A stretch of DNA of 64,000 bases from Sclerodactyla briareus (GCA_026419785.1 JAODTK010003421.1:1-64000); one strand, 5' to 3'; positions 12,621-25,160 are shown, numbered from the stretch's first letter. A program made the numbers and translations. Notes: generated by a model from the letters alone, not told the origin.

Positions 12621-14594
12621 AAATTACAAAAGTATCAATCAAACCACGCTTTTTCTCGAACCTTTTTCCAGTATGTTTAGTGATCTTCTAAGCGGTGCTC
12701 TCCGTCGCATGAACTGTTTTCCAATGGTACAACTCAACCACCCACCAAAATTATTGATGAATTTGCGCCCGGCTTTTGCTTCCGGAAACACAGGCTAGTC
12801 AGAAAGCGTGTGCCATGGTACAACTGCCAGTCCCGACTGCCGTCGTGAGCGCGTAGGGCAAACGTAAATGGCAGAAATCTCGCGCAAACAGGACAGGAGC
12901 ACGTCATCTCTAGACAGGGAAGTCAAGGAATTTATTAACACAGCAAACAGGACTATTTCACCGAGATACTTTCTAACGCTAACAACAAGGTTTTATTCAG
13001 TACTGTTTAACAATATGTGAACAATCAATGTAGACCACTACCTGCTTGTCATAGCATGTTGTGCTTAGCAACATGTTTTCTAAGGTCTTCTGTGCCAGAT
13101 GCGTGAAATATCGTGAGGGGATAGAGTCGAATCTTGATCTCTGACTCTGTCGGGAGGGCCCTGCCCTGGTGACACTTTCCCCTGAAAATCGCATCCGCCT
13201 TACTCCCTTTGCCAGTGTCACTGAACTGCCCTTAGGAATGTCATATCTCTTCGTCCTCTAATGCGTCCTGCTGACGCGAGACCCCTTCCTACTTGGCTGG
13301 CTTGAAAGCGCATGTCCTCGCAATCATGTTTCTCTGCACTGATGCTATTCGCCAATGCATCGCTGAATACCCGTGTGTATCCTAATGATGCGCTTCGTGT
13401 GCAATCATAAGCCCGGTGCTAAAAAAGCCCTCCCTTGATAGAGAGGATTTGCAAAATTTTACAGACCTGTCAGCAACCTGTTGTATTCAGCTAAGGTCAT
13501 TGAGAATGCGTCGTGACCCATTGACACAATATTTTGAAAGCTAACCAGTTGATCGATCCCCTCTAATCAGCGTATAAGGCTATGCCACAGCACTGAAAGT
13601 CTCTTGTCAAAGTTGCCATGGATATAGTCACTGAAATGGATTGCAATAACGTGATCCTCGCTATGTTATATATGAGCGAGGCATTGACATAGTCCATCAT
13701 TGCATTCTGCTAAACCGCCTTGACAGACGTTTCGTGGGTTAGCGCTTTGGAATGGTTGGACAAACCAGTTAAATGTACATGGTCATCAATCTGATCCGAT
13801 GTTTATTTGCGGTTGTGGTGTCCCCCAGTGGGTCTGTACTTCGGACTCGGCCCCATTCTTTTCACCACCTACATCACTCACTCCTGTGGGCGAGATAATC
13901 CGTAAGCACAATATTATTTACCACCTATAACGCTGATGTTTCAGCTGTATGTGTCATTTGATCCCAAAGTCGAAGTCGATCTCCGTGCTACCTCATAAGC
14001 TTGGCACCTGTATTTGTGCAGTGCGGTCCTGGAGAGTCAAAACCATCCGAAAACTAAATTGACTCTAAAACTGAGTTATTCAGTGCAGCCTCAAAGCGAA
14101 ATCAAAAGCTGCTTCCACCAATTAAACTTTACTATTGGTGAATCCGATATTACTTCCACTGTTGCTGTTCGCAACCCCGGTTTTCTCTAACAAACCCTCC
14201 TCTAGTGTCCCATTTAGTGACCACATCTAGACAATCTGTACACTTCCAAATTAGGAACATCTGGCGTATCCGCAGATATATTGATGTCAACACTTGTACA
14301 CCATGTAGTTCGCGCCTTATTACATCCCGGCTCGATTTTGTAACGCCCTGTTTTGTATCGTCTTTGAAAGACCAGGCCGTTCTACAGCCGTCTCAGAATA
14401 GCCTCCCGCGTTATTTTTTAAACAATCAGGCGAGTGAGCGCAACTCTTTCATTAATAACTTCACTGGTTGACGATTCCCAAGCGTATTGTTTCTAAGAAT
14501 CTGGTTTTTGTATACAGTGTCTAAACAATCTATATTGATTTTTGTGTGCTTTATGTAACGCTGTGATGCTTCTGTGAATAGCGTTCTAAATGTC

Positions 14595-14634
<40 letters not shown>

Positions 14635-14650
14635 ATTATTATTATTATAA
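14595..14650 (+). repeat. (ATT)n tail of the LINE
   Basis: Near-perfect ATT/TTA trinucleotides follow the LINE 3' end directly. Such tails are produced or extended during target-primed reverse transcription in CR1/L2-type elements. Confidence 0.9.
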
Positions 14651-15043
14651 ATCTTTAACAGAGATAGTATAGTGGAGAACAAATTGAAACAGAACTAGAT
14701 AAGCTACCATATTCTTCTTCGGATTATCCTCTCTAGTTTGTACTGGAGAAGATGTAGAAGGTCTACTACACAACTTTGCCGTATCGAGACCATGGGCAAT
14801 AACGGGATAAATAACTATTTATACTCATCAGTAACATTTAACAACATTTCATCGATTCCAAGATTGTTCCAGTATAGTATATAGTGTTTAACCACAGACC
14901 CGTGCGCCTGCAGGATTTTCGAAGTGAATCCATATTATTCCAGAGAAATAATAATAGGAACAGCGACAACTATAATACCCACCAGCCTCATCATCATCAT
15001 GAACCATCAGTTGTCTCGATGTTGATACAATATGATAATTCCT

Positions 15044-15074
<31 letters not shown>

Positions 15075-17519
15075 ACGACGTGATGATAATGGTAGGGTTG
15101 TATCGCGTATGTAGTAATGAAATAGATGTGATTTAGATGATGAAGGGATAATGACAGCGGCAACATAGATGCAAGCTCTCCATCCTAATCAGAACACTTT
15201 GAAACTAAATAGTTGGAAGAATTATGATTTGATCTAATCTGTGGACGTCAAATGAACAAGTTCATGCTGCTTTATTTCGTGTCACCTTGAAATGTCTTCA
15301 AGGCCACTGAAAAAATGAAATGCAGAACACAGTTAATGAACAGATCGCGCCTTCTTGGCGCCCGTGTTCTAATAAAAGCCACACGTAGTGGCATCCCGCC
15401 ATCTCTGGCTGCCTGGTACAACTTCCAGGTGAGGGAAAAGTTGTGAACGCCAATTAATCGATTGTCAGTGCAGGACCTCACGAGCAACGCGACAAGAAAT
15501 TTGTATTAAGATAGTACAGTATTAATGATGAAGATTGAGGTACCACGGTAGAGGATATGTAATCTCCCCGCCAGGCGTGTTCGATGCTCATTCGTGAGGT
15601 GGTGAACTACGATCATGCCAACCGATATCAACCAATGCGTGCATGGCATTTCCCGGCTACTGTAGTACTCGGTGGAGGTATGTCTTACACGAGAAATAAT
15701 CAATGAAGACATGGAAGCTCACAGGAAAAGATGAACGACCCCCTCTCGGGAATACCTCTAAAGGCTGACTGTACTTTGAGATAAGTCTATAGCTCTGTTT
15801 TCGATTCAGCCAAGCCGACGATTCAGGGAGTCAATCGACATGCGATATGGTGTTTTCACTCCGCAAATATATTTGTGATTTAAGTGTCATCCATATGTGA
15901 AGAGTAAACTTAGACCGTGTAAGTTACAATGTCAGTCCTTCATTTCCCTTGTTCAACTTTCATAGACCTGATTAATCCTATTGCCCTTCTTTGTTTGTAC
16001 GCGAAGATACGATGTTAAAGAAATTTATGAACGGACGCCATAGCTGCGGGTGAATATACTGTATGTTAGATGAATGAGGAGGCGGAGAAAGCTCAGATGG
16101 CTAGGCTCCGGTTGGTTGGGAGATTGCCCGTTCGAACGCAAGAGGCGTTTCTCTTGTATTGTTAAGACCCACGTGTTGAAGTGGAACCTGTGAGGGGGTA
16201 ACTGAAGTATGCGTGCGCCGCAGAGTTGCCAGAGGTTTAGCGGGTCGTGAGCGAAGTTGTGCGGTCTCGGATGTACAGGGATGCTCTTATAGGACAGAAA
16301 TAGCATGGTGTACCGAGAACCGTGGAGAGTGGGGGGGGGGGGTGATCGGCGTCCCTCTAGAAGACGTTTTTCTCAATAAGCATTGGTACAAGCCAAATGT
16401 ACTACAGTCAGGGATGATAAGCCTTTTCAAGGTTACAAGTCAGGAGATGATAATATATGTTTCAAAAGTCATGTGGGGGTACCGTGCTCGTTCGACGTTG
16501 CCCGAACAGTTGCGCAAACAGTCTTGCGATATTCCTCTGACGAAAAAATACACCTCCTACCAGCACAAGGACTTTACGGCTTAAACCCCATACTATCAAC
16601 GACAACATTACGGAAAACATGGGATGATCTGGTCCAGTTTTCGTGAAGGGTGACAGTTAAAAAATAGGCCTACTGATAGAGGTGGTAGGGAGAACTTCGT
16701 CTAAACCCGAAAAGTTAGTGGTGAGCAGCGCAAAGCAACCTCAAAGAATTGAATTTGAATCGGCGGCAGAAGAAACGGCAGCAAAACTGTCAATAGTTGG
16801 CGTTTCCTGACGATTAACTTGTAGAACAGCCTCCCTACTTTGTGTAGTACGGTATAGAGGTTAGAGTTCGATGTATCTGGAGAAGAGGCACTCTGCTTCT
16901 GTTTTGGGGTGTTGGCAATAGTGACTGCAGGATCGTGGAGAGCTGTGGATAGATACCGCACTAATCAAGTGCTGCCACTTGGATATACGAGCACAACATG
17001 CTGCTACTCGATGCTTAATTGTGCCACGTTGCGTCGTCATAGTCGAGAAAGAAGCAGAAACGATATCCGGAGGCTTCAAGAATAACAATCAGGTTTCGCT
17101 TAGAAACGACGAAACTCCACCTGCCCCTGAATGGCATTTCAGCCGTTTTCGACACACTATTTTCCACAGACCCCGCAATGTTGTCCCCTTTCCCGCTTTT
17201 CTTCCTTATGAAAATAGCTATCGTTTGCGAGGTGGGGGGGTAAAGATGGCGCCGGCCGGACTCCCCCCTGCTGATTATACCCCCATAGCCATAGACCAAA
17301 GGATTAGGTTGGAAGTGATGTGATGAGGCTCCTGCCTGACACAAAACCCCAAACTTGAATGTTGAGTCCATGATCAAGTGTATTTCTACTTCCCAAGTGG
17401 GCTAAACATATAATCTAATAAAATTGAATACAAAACGTTATATAAAAGGAAGTAGATGAATCAGAAATATATAGCATTGATCTCAGGCTGGGTTAGTCAT
17501 GCATTAACAGCCAAATTGT
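14651..17519. other. Non-coding stretch with minor simple repeats
   Basis: The stretch includes a CCT-rich tract (15041-15074) and a run of 12 G (16331-16342). Open frames of 114-123 codons (16213-16584 plus, 16979-17323 plus, 17015-17377 minus) overlap on both strands and show no recognisable domain. I do not call them genes. Confidence 0.45.
15041..15074. repeat. (TCC)n-rich microsatellite
   Basis: Pyrimidine-only TCC/CTC triplets over about 34 bases. Confidence 0.85.
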
Positions 17520-18368
17520 CCAAATTCCAATTCCCACAATTTCCTCCAATGTTTACCCACACGACTGCCGCCGGTTAACACGACTATCATAGAGTTCCTA
17601 TCCCCATTTGGGCTGAGGGGAATCTGTAAATTTCAGCTCAGACCGTACGAAGCCTTCACTCTTGATCCACACATTGCTTCAAAACTGTCACCAGTCAACA
17701 CCAAAATCAAATGTTTCATCTACTCCATGTGGGGACGAAGCAAACTGCATACCACATTTCAGTTTGATCTCATCAAGCATTCTCTAAACTTAACGTGTTA
17801 AAAAGATATTCAGACCGTGATCTCTTTTCACCTTGAATGACCTTTGACCTTACCTCAGAACAATGAGATTCATGTAGAGTTTTTTTTACGTAACTGGAGA
17901 GAACACTTACCGAGTATGAAGCTTGTTTCATTCAGGTGGCATCGAGTTATTGTGTTTACAAGCTGCATTCGGCGGAAAAATATGATTTTCTGTTCTGTTT
18001 CTATTTTTCACAAAAAAATGACCCGGATTCCACATGAAAAAAAAATGGCTTCTGTACTCCTCGTGAAAACCCACACAGCGATTTCCAGCTCGATCGGACC
18101 AAGCCTTCTGGACATTCGTGTTCACAAGGATTTCATTCAGGAGTTTGACGCAAAATGACCTCTGACCTGGTCTGAAAAAATAGGGGTCATGTAGGCTACT
18201 CATCACGGGGAACACACATACCATGTATTGAGTTATCAAGTTACGAGCCAGACTCACGCATACACACACATACACACGCACACACGCACGCATCACAACA
18301 AACAACACACCCACACCACCACTACACACAACGCACGACACACACGCACAACATGACTGCATAGATTA
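17520..18368 (-). repeat. GT-repeat family, copy in minus orientation
   Basis: Read on the minus strand this copy begins with aatctatgcagtcatg (18352-18367). A long GT/CA-rich tract (18258-18353) and an agtctggctc-like word follow. Internal units then recur, built from words such as aagcttcatactcgg, catgaatctcattgttctg and aggtcaaaggtcatt. The same order of parts is present on the plus strand at 24250 and 58560. Units recur about every 150-330 bases inside the copy (near 17860, 18175 and 17730). Confidence 0.7.
18258..18353. repeat. CA-rich microsatellite inside the GT-repeat family
   Basis: Interrupted CA dinucleotides (acacac with g and t changes). It occupies the same relative position as the GT tracts at 24332-24364 and near 58600. 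Confidence 0.85.
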
Positions 18369-19010
18369 AAATAAAAAACGGACCATTTCTATGATTATCC
18401 CTCCCCCATAGAAGAAAACGAGAAGGTATTAGTCTTATACGGATCTCTTGTAGGCTACTAAAATAACTCGAACAGTATAGGTTTTTCCGAACTATTGGGC
18501 GTGCGACGGCCGGCGCTAGCAAAAAAATAAAGTTCGCAAGCATCAGGACATAGGCCTAATACCTGACTTACTACCTGAATACTTACCTGTGGACTACCTG
18601 ACTACTTACCGGGTGAAACTTGATCGCGGTTATTCGAAGAGAATACGTGGCATTGAGACAACACCCAGGGAAAAAAAAACGGGTTCAAATCTCCAGGCGT
18701 TGCACCATCGTATAGTGTGGAACGTAGAATTTGTATTAGTGAAATGACTCTTGTGTGGCTCAGTGAATTACTTAACGGATTATTTCAAGCTACCGTGTGA
18801 CTCCGGTGTAAAGGCACAGGCTTTTAGTAACCCTATATACAAGGATAAAAATCAGAACTCCCGTAACTGTCACCAAGCGAGCAGAAATGTCGGTCATATA
18901 TGCTGTAATTGAGGACCGTAGAAAAATAGATAGAGGAAACGCGCTGCATAGCCAGGATTTATTTAGCGTAGGGAAATTGATAGTCACAGACCTCTCGGCG
19001 TGGAATGTTA
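18369..19010. other. Non-coding stretch, nothing recognised
   Basis: Contains short direct words (tacctgactact and variants near 18562-18607) but no gene or known element. Confidence 0.45.
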
Positions 19011-19040
19011 GTGTGTGTGTGTGTTTGGGGGGGGGGGGGG
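19011..19040. repeat. (GT)n followed by a run of 14 G
   Basis: A short GT tract runs directly into a G homopolymer (19027-19040). Confidence 0.9.
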
Positions 19041-19354
19041 TTGGTCATTTTCTCTCGCTATTGACGTTGAGACACTTTTTTCGCATGGGGTCTCCGAGGG
19101 AGCATGTTTCCATGCAGGCACCCCCGCCTTCCGATTACCTCATTTTCAACCTACACTACCCGCCATTTGTGCATATAATTTTTCAACCTCGAAGTCGATG
19201 TCAACGTCGCAGGTTAAGATTATACCACGGTTCACCTAAACCAGCTTACTATGTATAGCCATTAGTGTTTACAAGAAATTCAGGCTTTCACCTTTGTTGA
19301 CCTCTGATCACACAAGAAGCTGTTCACAAATTGCTATCTTGATCAACTTCCTGG

Positions 19355-20170
19355 TCCAAGGGGCGCAGCCACTGTCTGAAAGTTGTGGGAGTCGGGAGCA
19401 ATGTGGGGAAAATTTGGAAATTGGTATGTGAGTATGTGAGTTCCCATAAGGTGTACATTGTTTTGGGGTCAAAGTCTGAAACCCTTGTGAACACATTAAG
19501 CTGATGACGTGGTCGATCCAAGCTGAAATTTGGTAGGCACTTTTTTTGTGGGTAGTACAAGAACTATTGTTTTTGATGTAACCAGCGTCATTTTGGGGGA
19601 CATGGGGAAATTGGTGAAACAGTGATATTTTTGGCAATTCCAGCTTGTGAAGAGCATAACCCGACCCCACCTGGATGGATGAAGCTCATACTTGGTACTG
19701 GTATGTGGGTTCCCCATAAGAATACTGATCCAATTGTTTTGGAATCAGGTCCCGAATGCCTGGTTCTGATCTAGGTTGAAATTGGTATGCAGCTTTTTAT
19801 GGGGAGTACAATAACCCCATTAATGTTTAATGACTGGGAGTAATTTTTGGGGAGGGGTTAGGAAATTGTGAAAACGTTGATATTTCATACACTGTACCAA
19901 TTTAGGCTTGGTAACATAAAAACTCATGCTTGGTTTGCTGGTTCATCTCAAAGAGTACATGTCCCCTACTGTTTTGGAGTCAGCTGAGCGGTCATCTGGC
20001 CTCAGGAGAGTCGAAGTCTAATGCTATGCTATTCCTTGCTGGAATGTATCTCTAAGTAATCCCACAGATATTATCAGTCTGTAATCCACCATTTCCTTGG
20101 AGCCAGGTCAAAGGTAATCCGAGGCTAACAAACTTTAATGTGAGAGGTCATAAAGGCAGTCAATAAGGAA
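19355..20170 (+). repeat. GT-repeat family, plus copy lacking the GT head
   Basis: Units with the order (aa)gctcatacttgg, tatgtgggttccccataa, attgttttggaatcagg and a following ggtca/gagg word recur near 19420, 19565, 19680-19745 and 19960. These match units at 24600-25100 and 58660-59020. The copy lacks the atctatgcagtcatga/(GT)n head and is probably truncated. Just before it lies ggcgcagccactgtctgaaag, a word also found at 53729. Confidence 0.65.
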
Positions 20171-20459
20171 TCAATACGGCCTCTTGGCTTTCTGGTTATG
20201 GTAGCGCTTGTTACCTTGTGTTGATTACCTTGATACGCGTATCCGTTAGTTGGCATATTAATTTGAATCGTCTTACTATACCCACCCTCGTCTATAGTTC
20301 ATTCATTTTACCGTTCAAAAATTGGCCAAACTTTTCACACATCCAGACCCTCTCCATTCAGCGAAAATCACCGCCTGTTTACACCAGAGAACAACGTGGT
20401 TCGTGTACGTACCATAGGAAAGTTATAAGATGAAATGCTAACTTGCTCGGATAAAGTAT

Positions 20460-20760
20460 TATAAGCTCGTGTTTACAAATGTCTTCTAGCCCCAGATTAC
20501 CCCTGACCTGACCTTGAAACAATAGTTCATATTCCTATTGTGGAAACCTATACATCAAATATGAATTTCATCAATTCAGGTGGGGTCTAGTTATCAAATC
20601 CACGAGCCAAAATCGACCAAAAGACCCATTATTTTCGAAGCGTACGGGAATTTTCCTAAAAATTCGTAGGGCAGTCCTTAGAGCCAGTTGTTTTGAAAAT
20701 AGTCAAATTTACGTGACATAGGTCCTTTATACCTCAGTGACATCAGGGAACCGATTAATT
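20460..20760 (-). repeat. GT-repeat family, minus unit
   Basis: Contains acctgaccttgaaacaatag, then a degraded catatgaatttcatcaattcaggtgg word and a following tagttatc. This is the reverse complement of the unit seen at 58660. A single diverged unit. Confidence 0.5.
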
Positions 20761-21394
20761 GTATTTTTATGTGATTTTTCTGATTTCAGTGCGAGCATAT
20801 CAGCGGATTAATCGAAACATAGAAAGGCTTTCTGCGCATATTAATAATTGGGGCCTGCCCTGATGAAACCATGCTAGTTATCTTCGTAATTCTAGGCTGT
20901 TTCTGTAATCTGTACAGTTTGTTTCCGTTGAAGAGCGTTGGTTGTCCTATGTTAACTGGTGAACATTTTGTATGCGTCACAATGAAGATCATCCAAGGGC
21001 AATTCGATATCGATGCGGTGGCTTCGTCGCAATAATTACTCATTGGCAATGATATGAAATTCTTCACATAATAACACTGAGCCTTCTCGGAAGTTCTAAG
21101 CGTAGTTACCAGTCTATAGCATGAACGCACTCATCGTGGGCATTCCGCAATCACCCCCGCTATTGAGATAACTGAACCGCTCGACGAATATTTTTCATCC
21201 GTTGTTTTACTAAAACGAGTATAATGACCTCATACGTTTACCTAGTCCCGGTGTGTAGAGGCAGTAGAGGGGAATAAGAAAAGCGAATTTAGGTTTGCGT
21301 CACTTGTATATTTTTGGCAGTTTATGTGGAGCTGAATTCTCCTGCCAGCTTGCTAATGTTGGACCAAATTTAGCAGGCGTTATTTGGGAGAATA
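20761..21394. other. Non-coding stretch, nothing recognised
   Basis: A 114-codon open frame at 20786-21130 minus has no motif I know and is surrounded by repeats. I do not call it a gene. Confidence 0.4.
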
Positions 21395-22695
21395 GAAGTG
21401 TCTTGGAAACCATTGTCATTGTTACCTCTTCCAAGAATCTCATTCACAATTGTCCACGTCTCGCTGAAATCAAACTAATTATCACTGAATAGACTATATC
21501 ACGGTGGTTTCAGGAAAAAAATCGTATTTGACTAAAGTCATGGATGTATGGGAAGATGTTACTAGTGCCGATGTAAAAGGCAGTTGCTGTGACATAGGTT
21601 TCCTAGACTTCCAAGAGGCTATCGACAAGGTTCCCATAGGTTCTGCTCAAATTGTGTTTCCCATTAAGGGGAATGTCCTTATGTGATTATTGCTCTCTTA
21701 ATGGGAACAAAAGCCGAGTTTTCCATCAATTGGGCGTTTTTGTTCTCACTGGCAAAGGTCACATGTAACTCCCCCAAGATCGTTCTTGCGCCAATACTTT
21801 TTTTTGGCGTATATTGACGATCTGAAAGCATTCAAAAGTTAAAAGGTTTGTGGACGATACCAAGGTTGTATCGGGAGGTTGCTTCGAACAAAGATGTTGC
21901 AATTGCTCAAAGGGATCTTGATATAATCACCAAATGGTCTTTCGATTGGCAAATGCTTTTTAAGTGTAAAGTTATGCATGTTGGTTCCTCACAATGCAAC
22001 GTTCCTTAAAGTTAAATAGTAAAAAATATTCATCAGATGAATTCGGAAAAGGATCTCGAAGTTCATTAGTTTTCTCGAAACCTCTAAGCAGTGGCTAAGC
22101 TGCGAAGAAAGGTACCGGTAAAGTGGAGTTCTTGCTTGATTAGACGTCACTTCAGTTTCCTTGATATAGATATTGTTAGTGTGTTTAAGCAACTGGTTAC
22201 ACCTCACCTGGAGTATTCTGTCCGGATACGGAATCCTTACTTCTTGAAAGATAAGCAGGTAATTGGAAACACTGGAGGGCTACTTAAATAATTCCCTGTC
22301 GTAGAGACTTACTTACGAGAAAAAAATTAAGGCGTCTCGGACTAACTTCGATGGAGCTGAGACGAATACGAGGTGATTTGATTCGGGTTTTCGAAATTGT
22401 CCAAGCTTCGTAGCAAACGCTGTAGATTGGTCATTTTCATATTTTCTTCTCGCATAGGAAAAGAAAGGGGGCGCGTTATCACTGCGTGGAATACCCTTCC
22501 AGGAGATGTTTTTCCTGTCTCAGGGCGAATGCTTTCAAGGACAGTCTTGAATTAGTTTTCAAGAATTGTGGGCGAATTCTTTAGGCATCTGGGTTACTCT
22601 TATCTTTTGGGATGATGTGGCTTCAGGTCTTCCATGAGGATTCTGCCCTTCCTGGTTCCTTTTTGTGCAATAACCTAAACTAACTGAACTAGTTT
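21395..22695 (+). mobile_element. CR1-like LINE relic (reverse transcriptase to 3' end)
   Basis: Successive blocks match a CR1-type reverse transcriptase. LLETIVIVT-like residues near 21405 precede SGKKSYLTKVMDVWEDVT at 21507-21563 (normally RK.SC.TNL). The catalytic region shows LDFQEAIDKVP (about 21605), a frameshifted VLGPILF..YIDDL (about 21784-21825) and RFVDDTK at 21844-21864, where the family has FADDTK, so alanine is replaced by valine. The thumb shows FSFLDIDIVSVFKQLVTPHL near 22160. After one base shift, LRRLGLTSMELRRIRGDLI (from about 22331) and NAFKDSLE (about 22530) follow. The order and spacing are those of an intact element, but stops and single-base shifts break it throughout. 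The 5' part including the endonuclease is missing. Confidence 0.85.
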
Positions 22696-24249
22696 AATCA
22701 AGTCTTCCATGACTGCATGCATGGGTGAACTGTCGTATGTGTTTGTCACGTGTGGTTGCGTCAATTTGATTGCCCCATTGTAACTCATAATTCGTTAATT
22801 GTAGTTCTGTACTATGAGTACTCTGCTGTTTCCGTGTATCGCATTTCGTCACATTCAGAACAGTTCCAGGCTCCCCTGAAGATTGTCAACTGTTTGGTTT
22901 ATAGTACTTGGACATTGAAGGAAATTCTCGGCCGTTTTTCTCGTATGTAAGGAAGGAGCAGAAAGGTAAAGACAAACCTCGTTCCATCCTCTATTCCTTG
23001 CTCAGGTCAAAATAATCTGTCCAGTTAAAGCCAAGGGTTTGGAGGTATGTGCATCTTTTATGTATGTAATGTATGTAATGTATGTAAGTGTGTGGATGTA
23101 TGGATGTATGTATGTATGGCGCCATATTCGCAGAACACAAACGACGGTCCATAGAACCCAACATTCAGGCATTGTTTTCCTCATATTTGATGTAGACCCC
23201 TGTTTTTTATTTGTGTTTGTTCTGTTTTTGGTTGAGGCTGAAGTTAGTATGAGAGGTGAAAACAAACAGAAAAGGTTATGAGGACGATATCAGATTACAA
23301 ACTTCAATTACCTTCAAGTAGGCATGTAGGTTGCAGGTCGTTTCTGTATTACTCCAAAGTGATTGGAAGGTCAGGTGAGACCAAAAACGGAAATGCTTGT
23401 TAGCACGTTATCAGGAGATTGCTAGCACTGTAAAATATTTATTGTAGAATTGAAGTAATTCATCGCAAATCGAGTTGCCGGTAATTGAATGAAATACTAC
23501 ATTACAGTAACAGTGAACCATTTTACTGTAATAAACCCCGCAGGTATCAATTATTGATACTTTAGGGCTAAATTGTTCTACGAGACCTACGAGGGTCCTC
23601 CACTGCAAATCCATTGTGAAGTCATGCGGAAGTTTTCTTCTCTAATAGTCATATAGGGAGGAGTATTGAGTGATGCTCCAGTAAGTCTTCGGGGGGATGG
23701 TGATTATGGACAGGAGAACTCTTCTTGCACTCAATAACATGGCAAATAATAGGCCTAAGTCTCGGGGCTTGGATGGTTCACTGTGTAGTTTTAAAATGTT
23801 TCAGAATAAATACGGGACTTTTTTTTTTTTATACAGGGCGTCAATGAATGTTTATCGAAAAGGTACGTTATTTGCTACTATGGTACATGGGGTAAAAACT
23901 CCCGTCCCAAAACCGAATGAGAAAGTCGGTTCTCGAAAACTGGTGATCAACACTCAATATTTATAATTCTTAATTTACCACTAAATTAATGTCGAGTTCA
24001 GTTTTAGTGACAAAGGCCGGGGCGGACAAATCCTCATGAAAGACTCCTAACCACAACTCCTAAAAGAGGAGAGAATAACCCCGTTGCCTAAGAATCCGCA
24101 AATTTTCAAGAAAAAGTGTTCTGGAAAATATCAGACTGTCTCGGGGGGAACCCAGGCGGGGATCCGGATGGGGGTCTTTTTCCGGCTTCAGCCCCTCTTT
24201 TTCAGCAGATCTGCTTTTTTTTACGTGGCACCACCCGCCCCCCCCCCCT
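22696..24249. other. Non-coding stretch with an ATGT microsatellite
   Basis: Apart from the ATGT tract, no element is recognised. Small frames at 22750-22950 plus, 23411-23614 minus and 23697-23966 plus carry no domain motif. Confidence 0.45.
23051..23120. repeat. (ATGT)n microsatellite, imperfect
   Basis: Tetranucleotide atgt with aatgt and ggatgt interruptions. The frames read through it on both strands are simple-sequence artefacts. Confidence 0.9.
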
Positions 24250-24329
24250 TTTTGATTCCTTGACGATCCGAGGAATCTATGCAGTCAGTCATGACAGTGT
24301 TTGTGTGGCGTGTGCGTGTATTGTATGTG

Positions 24330-24365
<36 letters not shown>

Positions 24366-25160
24366 CGCTAGCCTTGTTAACAACGAAAACTCAACCCACA
24401 ATTATTGATCAAGTTCTATTTGGGTATATAGGTTATCCATATGATTGCATGATCCTTTTTTTTTTGGGGGGGGTCAGGTCAAAAGTAATCCGAGGGGAAG
24501 TAGTCAATGTCTGAAAAATCTTGTTTAATCACGATAAGTCCAGAATGTCAATGTTCCGATCAGGTTGAAATATGTAGTATGGCAGCTTTCTTTTTGCAGT
24601 TTGAAGTTACAGAACCCTATTGTTTTTTTCGTGCAGACCGGAGCAGGTCAGGAACAATAGAAATTGTGAAAAATTTAATAATTTTGGTAATTTTAGCTTT
24701 TTGTTGCAACAAACTCGATGCCACTTGGATGGATGGACTAATATTGGTAGGTAAGTTCCCCATAATGATTTCTATTGTTTTGGCGTTGTGAAAGATCAGC
24801 TCCGAGGTCAAGGGGATCAAATTCCATGAATCACGTTAAACAATGAGTTGAGTTTTATAGGTACCCTATGTTTTTGGTGTTTTGGGACCACACTGAAATT
24901 GTGGAAAATGATATTCCGGCCAACTTAGCTTGTGTAACACGAAGCCTGACCCGATCATTTGGGGAATTTTAGTATGCAGCTCTCTTATTGAGGACAAACA
25001 AAACACTATCGTTTTAGTGTGACTGTAAGCCCATTTTTAGGAAAGGAACTTTAGCTTGGTATGTAGTTCTTATTGAAAATGATTCCCTATTTTGATTACT
25101 ACAAACAGCATCCCTATTGTAAATCTGAACCAATGCATACCTTAGCTTGATCAGTCATGA
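24250..25160 (+). repeat. GT-repeat family, plus copy with GT head
   Basis: Starts with ttgattccttgacgatccg and aatctatgcagtcagtcatga, runs into a (GT)n tract (24332-24364), then gtgacgctagcc. At least four diverged units follow, with the words agttccccataatgatt and ctattgttttgg near 24628, 24770, 24869 and 25001. The head matches 58560-58625 and the reverse complement of 18250-18368. Confidence 0.75.
24332..24364. repeat. (TG)n microsatellite in the repeat head
   Basis: Sixteen perfect TG dinucleotides at the same relative place as in two other copies of the family. Confidence 0.95.

Larger units (their letters stand above)
11760..14650 (+). mobile_element. CR1/L2-like LINE relic, endonuclease plus reverse transcriptase
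   Basis: The segments read in the order of a non-LTR retrotransposon ORF2, interrupted by many stops and frameshifts. The apurinic-like endonuclease starts near 11960 (IDLLILTE). It continues through GDFNIYWDV at 12330, the catalytic GDFN motif, to SDHHSV at 12544, the SDH motif. The reverse transcriptase follows: FYRPVSNLLYSAKVIE near 13456, a degenerate D-x-AFD-V-H block at 13667-13735, GVPQ with a disrupted G.VLGP..F at 13815-13880, and a degenerate YADD block near 13930. The thumb/C-terminal part includes RNIWRIRRYIDVNTC (14235-14295) and ITSRLDF (about 14320). The 3' end has the usual gcgttctaaatg next to an (ATT)n tail. Most of ORF2 is represented but it cannot be active. I assign CR1/L2 rather than RTE or R2 from the motif spacing and the tail; this needs a phylogeny. 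Confidence 0.8.

Noticed and set aside
17928..18362. 144-codon minus-strand frame with a C/V-rich start
   Set aside because: It runs through the CA-rich microsatellite and the GT-repeat family; the cysteine and valine codons come from the dinucleotide tract.
24116..24514. 132-codon plus-strand frame
   Set aside because: It reads through the (TG)n tract and a dispersed repeat; the CVCVCV segment is simple sequence.
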